Positions 61,557-64,000 of a stretch of DNA of 64,000 nucleotides are shown here, one piece after another. The notes below the pieces were generated by a model. The model searched no databases. It was not told the origin of the DNA and worked only from the letters and a program-made list of their open reading frames with translations. The DNA comes from DATJPR01 sp963843525. Its GTDB lineage: Bacteria > Bacteroidota > Ignavibacteria > UBA10030 > UBA6906. Every line of letters begins with the position of its first letter. Within the stretch, counting starts at the first letter, position 1. The DNA is taken from positions 496,001-560,000 of the forward strand of contig CAWJKM010000005.1 of NCBI GenBank assembly GCA_963843525.1, in the 5' to 3' direction. Both the position numbers and the translations under genes were made by a program.

Positions 61557-62036
61557 ATGAAAAGAAGTTTTGTCCTTCTTGCACTCTGCGTTGTCATATC
61601 CGTCACATCTTCGTGTGCACAAGGGAGATTTGGATTTGGGGTTGTTCTCGGCGAACCGACGGGTTTGAGCGGCATGTATAGAATCGACCGGAGTAATGCC
61701 GTGGACGGAGTGCTCGGGTTCGCACCGGAGGACCGGTTCAGGATTCACATGGATTACCTCTGGATTCGTCATCCCTTTGGGAACCCCTCGTTTTCGCTCC
61801 ACTATGGCGTCGGCGGTGTGATCGGGTTTGGCCGCACGATGTATCTTGATGCGCGCGACGGGTATTTCGTCCGGACTCGTGAACTCGGGTTCGGGGCACG
61901 GGTTCCCCTGGGCGTCGACTTCGAAATTCCCCGCTCTCCCTGTGAGCTGTACTTTGAGATTGCCCCGCTTCTCATCCTCGGTCCTGACGCCGGCGTAGGA
62001 TTGGATTTCGGTTTCGGGTTCCGGATTTATCCATAA
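61557..62036 (+). CDS. Exported small beta-barrel-like protein
   Basis: 159 residues from ATG 61557. Signal peptide about 1-21, ending SSCAQG; the Cys could be a lipobox. The mature part repeats Gly-rich beta segments (GVVLGEPTGLSGMYR, HYGVGGVIGFGR, LILGPDAGVGLDFGFGF) and ends in an aromatic-Arg-Ile-Tyr-Pro strand, resembling small outer-membrane barrels (DUF3996-like). Function unknown. Confidence 0.75.
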   Translation: MKRSFVLLALCVVISVTSSCAQGRFGFGVVLGEPTGLSGMYRIDRSNAVDGVLGFAPEDRFRIHMDYLWIRHPFGNPSFSLHYGVGGVIGFGRTMYLDARDGYFVRTRELGFGARVPLGVDFEIPRSPCELYFEIAPLLILGPDAGVGLDFGFGFRIYP

Positions 62037-62051
62037 CGGCCATTGCACTCC

Positions 62052-62657
62052 ATGTCCGACCTCCTCGAAAACGATCTGAGTCCCGATCCCGTGGAACAAT
62101 TCCTCGCCTGGTACAACGATGCACTCCACGCGGATATCCCGCAAGCAAACGCGATGACCCTTGCGACCTCAACGCCTGACGGCCGGCCGTCCGCACGGGT
62201 CGTTCTCATGAAGAGTGTCGACCAGCGCGGATTCATTTTCGTTACCAACTATCGGAGCAGGAAAGGGAAGGAAATCGCGGCCAATCCGTGGGGAGTTCTG
62301 GTGTTCCATTGGCCCTCGCTCGAACGCCAGGTCCGGATTGAAGGCGCAATCGAAAAGACCACTGCGCAGGAATCGGACGCGCTGTTCAGCGCGCGGGCAC
62401 GCGATCACCAGCTCAGCTCGGCGGCGTCGCCGCAAAGTGAAGTCATCACCCTGGAGGATCTCGATCGCCGGTACAGCAACCTTGAACAACGGTTCTCCGG
62501 CGTGCCTGTCCCCCGTCCCGCTGACTGGGGCGGATACCTCTTACGTCCCGGGCGGATGGAATTCTGGCAGCATCGATTTGCGAGAATGAACGACAGGGTG
62601 CTGTATGTCCGGCGGGGAGACGGGGAAGAATGGGAGAGGATGAGACTCGCACCGTGA
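62052..62657 (+). CDS. pdxH: Pyridoxamine 5'-phosphate oxidase
   Basis: 201 residues from ATG 62052. FMN-binding split-barrel with TPDGRPSARVVLMKSVD, FVTNYRSRKGKEI and RQVRIEGAIEKT; the C-terminal PdxH dimerisation region WGGYLLRPGRMEFWQH...RLHDR-type sequence (here RFARMNDR) and WERMRLAP end matches the family. Makes pyridoxal 5'-phosphate. Converges on pdxJ, the other B6 gene here. Confidence 0.95.
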   Translation: MSDLLENDLSPDPVEQFLAWYNDALHADIPQANAMTLATSTPDGRPSARVVLMKSVDQRGFIFVTNYRSRKGKEIAANPWGVLVFHWPSLERQVRIEGAIEKTTAQESDALFSARARDHQLSSAASPQSEVITLEDLDRRYSNLEQRFSGVPVPRPADWGGYLLRPGRMEFWQHRFARMNDRVLYVRRGDGEEWERMRLAP

Positions 62658-62689
62658 AGAGCGGATGCTCGGGAAGGGAGTCGTGATTC

Positions 62690-63406
62690 TCAATGACTCC
62701 GGAGAATGTTCAGCATATCGCGCACGGCCGCATCGAGACCCACGAACACCGCGCGTGAGATCACGGCATGGCCGATGCTCACTTCATCGATTTCCTCGAT
62801 CGTTTTGAAGGGGATAAGGTTGAGGTAATTGAGGCCGTGCCCCGCGTTCACCGTGAGACCCAGTTCCCGCGCGAATCGTGCGATCTCCCGGACATTCTCG
62901 AGAAGCTCCAGTGCCGCCCTCTCGTTGCGCGCGTTCGCGTATTCTCCGGTGTGGATCTCCACCGTGTCTGCCTCCACTTCGCGCGCGGCTTCAATCTGTT
63001 CCCTGACGGGATCAACGAACATGCTCACGCGGATGTCGTGCTTGTGAAGCTCCTTCACGACATCCCGGAGATAGTGCCGGTTCCCTTTTACGTCTAATCC
63101 TCCCTCTGTCGTCAGCTCCTGCCTGCGCTCGGGAACCAGCGTCGCGAGTTCGGGCAGCGTCTCAATCGCAATCTTCACAATCTCTTCCGTTGCAGCCATT
63201 TCAAGATCGAGCTTTGTCTTCACCGTTTCGCGGAGCAATCGGACATCCCGATCATTGATGTGACGACGATCCTCCCGGAGATGGCAGACGATCCCATGCG
63301 CGCCGGCCAGCTCGCAGGCATGAGCGGCCGTGACCGGATCGGGTTCCATCGCCCCCCGCGCTTCACGAAGAGTGGCGATATGGTCGATATTGATGGTGAG
63401 GTTCAT
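62690..63406 (-). CDS. pdxJ: Pyridoxine 5'-phosphate synthase
   Basis: 238 residues from ATG 63406; the extra 74 codons upstream are rejected. TIM barrel with NIDHIATLREARG, IVCHLREDRRHIND, the FVDPVREQIEAA loop, ELHTGEYA-like (VEIHTGEYA) and LTVNAGHGLNYLN. Condenses deoxyxylulose phosphate with 3-amino-2-oxopropyl phosphate. Shares a transcript with the ybbR-like gene upstream. Confidence 0.97.
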   Translation of the reverse strand: MNLTINIDHIATLREARGAMEPDPVTAAHACELAGAHGIVCHLREDRRHINDRDVRLLRETVKTKLDLEMAATEEIVKIAIETLPELATLVPERRQELTTEGGLDVKGNRHYLRDVVKELHKHDIRVSMFVDPVREQIEAAREVEADTVEIHTGEYANARNERAALELLENVREIARFARELGLTVNAGHGLNYLNLIPFKTIEEIDEVSIGHAVISRAVFVGLDAAVRDMLNILRSH

Positions 63407-63434
63407 GGGAGTTTCACTCCGTGTCTGACGTTCA

Positions 63435-64000
63435 CTACAACGGCCTGCGCACAACGTATTGCAGGTGCTCCGGCTTTCTGGCAACAACCTGGACTCCGGG
63501 CGGCGCATCGATATCCGCGTCGACAATCCCCGAAGAGTCGGCAACGACATTCCGGTAGTCCACACTGACGTGAAAGTCCCCCGAGGTGATGCTCGATAGC
63601 TGGCGGATTCCACCGCGGACGACGACATCGATTTTCGGGGGAATCAGGATCAATTCTCTGTTCGGTGCAACGGATTTCGTGACCACCAGAAGCCCGCTTA
63701 CCGTCTTTTCTGCAAATGGTTCCACATCCATCGACACGTGCACGCGGGATGCGGAGAGCTGTATCACGTACGGTGAGGGCGATTCGAGACGCAAGTCGGC
63801 CTCCAGGGGAGACCGGACGTCATTGAAATCCCCGTGGACCGTGCTCCACGAGTACACACCCTTCAATAATTCTTCCGCACCTGCCAGCGTGACACTGTCG
63901 GGCGTCATACCCGTCGTGCCGACCTGGCCATACCCGTCTCTGAAGACCACCTGCAAATCCAGATTAATAGGAACCGTTTTTCGTACCTCGCGATCCAGCT
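63435..64000 (-). CDS. YbbR-like domain protein, 5' end beyond the window
   Basis: The frame is open to the right edge, so only the C-terminal 188 codons are seen. It contains one and a half YbbR domains: the LDREVRKTVPINLDL strand at the edge, GYGQVGTTGMTPDSVTLAGAEELLKGV, VLSVTLEVEPFAEKTV-type segment (here VSMDVEPFAEKTVSG) and a final degenerate repeat. YbbR/CdaR proteins regulate CdaA-type diadenylate cyclases; cdaA would be expected upstream, off the edge. 28 nt before pdxJ. Confidence 0.85.
   Translation of the reverse strand, partial: LDREVRKTVPINLDLQVVFRDGYGQVGTTGMTPDSVTLAGAEELLKGVYSWSTVHGDFNDVRSPLEADLRLESPSPYVIQLSASRVHVSMDVEPFAEKTVSGLLVVTKSVAPNRELILIPPKIDVVVRGGIRQLSSITSGDFHVSVDYRNVVADSSGIVDADIDAPPGVQVVARKPEHLQYVVRRPL

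Noticed and set aside
1..64000. CRISPR arrays, rRNA genes, prophage or integron
   Set aside because: No regularly spaced direct repeats, rRNA signatures, integrase or phage structural genes were seen.

Overview
The window reads as a contiguous chromosomal piece of a GC-rich, Gram-negative bacterium of the Bacteroidota/Chlorobi (FCB) type, most like the Ignavibacteria/Kryptonia-like lineages. The main clue is two large secreted proteins with the C-terminal sorting domain of the type IX secretion system (core NYPNPFNPST). Others are lipoproteins with lipoboxes, a tricorn-like S41 peptidase, pyruvate:ferredoxin oxidoreductase and a YbbR protein. No rRNA operon, CRISPR array, prophage or intact insertion sequence is visible. 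Assignment to a lineage is inference from gene content, because no search could be run.

Layout. 1-4.7 kb: a DinB-like secreted protein, a RES/Xre toxin-antitoxin pair with a visible promoter/operator, a secreted PepF-type peptidase and a helical exported protein. 4.8-9.5 kb: a dihydroorotate-dehydrogenase-like gene and nifJ. 9.8-15 kb: a tightly coupled leftward operon rlmN-adk-GDPD-(TPR+CHAT lipoprotein). 15-16.6 kb: repeats, an outer-membrane-like protein and a tRNA-like transcript with its own terminator. 16.8-24.5 kb: a leftward six-gene operon for a hydrogenase-4-like membrane complex whose large subunit has lost all four Ni-Fe cysteine ligands. 24.7-32.4 kb: mostly rightward metabolic genes (YdjC deacetylase, DinB, ADP-ribosylglycohydrolase, FUSC, GH30-like hydrolase, YciH, MazG-like, SpoVG) plus a leftward acyl-ACP desaturase. 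32.5-38 kb: tricorn-like peptidase and the aguB-aguA putrescine pathway. 38-46 kb: small membrane proteins, a cytochrome-c lipoprotein, a four-repeat CHRD protein, a 1208-residue NfnAB-like flavoprotein and a divergent MerR regulator. 46-53 kb: beta-CASP hydrolase, outer-membrane protein, RsbW-like kinase, lipoprotein, mdh, rpmA and rplU. 53-64 kb: FG-GAP protein, a zinc-type ArsR/P-type ATPase pair, glycosyltransferase, amrS with a structured leader, nucleotide-salvage genes, pdxH/pdxJ and a truncated ybbR gene.

How it fits together. Several parts concern low-potential electron flow: NifJ makes reduced ferredoxin, the hydrogenase-like complex has complex-I-type ion-pumping subunits and a ferredoxin-type small subunit, and the large flavoprotein resembles a fused NfnAB transhydrogenase. 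This suggests an anaerobic or facultative lifestyle with ferredoxin-linked energy conservation. Four-base or one-base stop/start overlaps (ATGA, GTGA, TTGA, TGATG) are frequent, so translational coupling is a general habit here.

Most unusual items: the hydrogenase-like complex without Ni-Fe ligands, the tRNA-like RNA at 16536-16608, the folded leader before amrS, a SpoVG homologue with an SSB-like C-terminal tip, a CHAT domain lacking its cysteine, and several intergenic repeat families.
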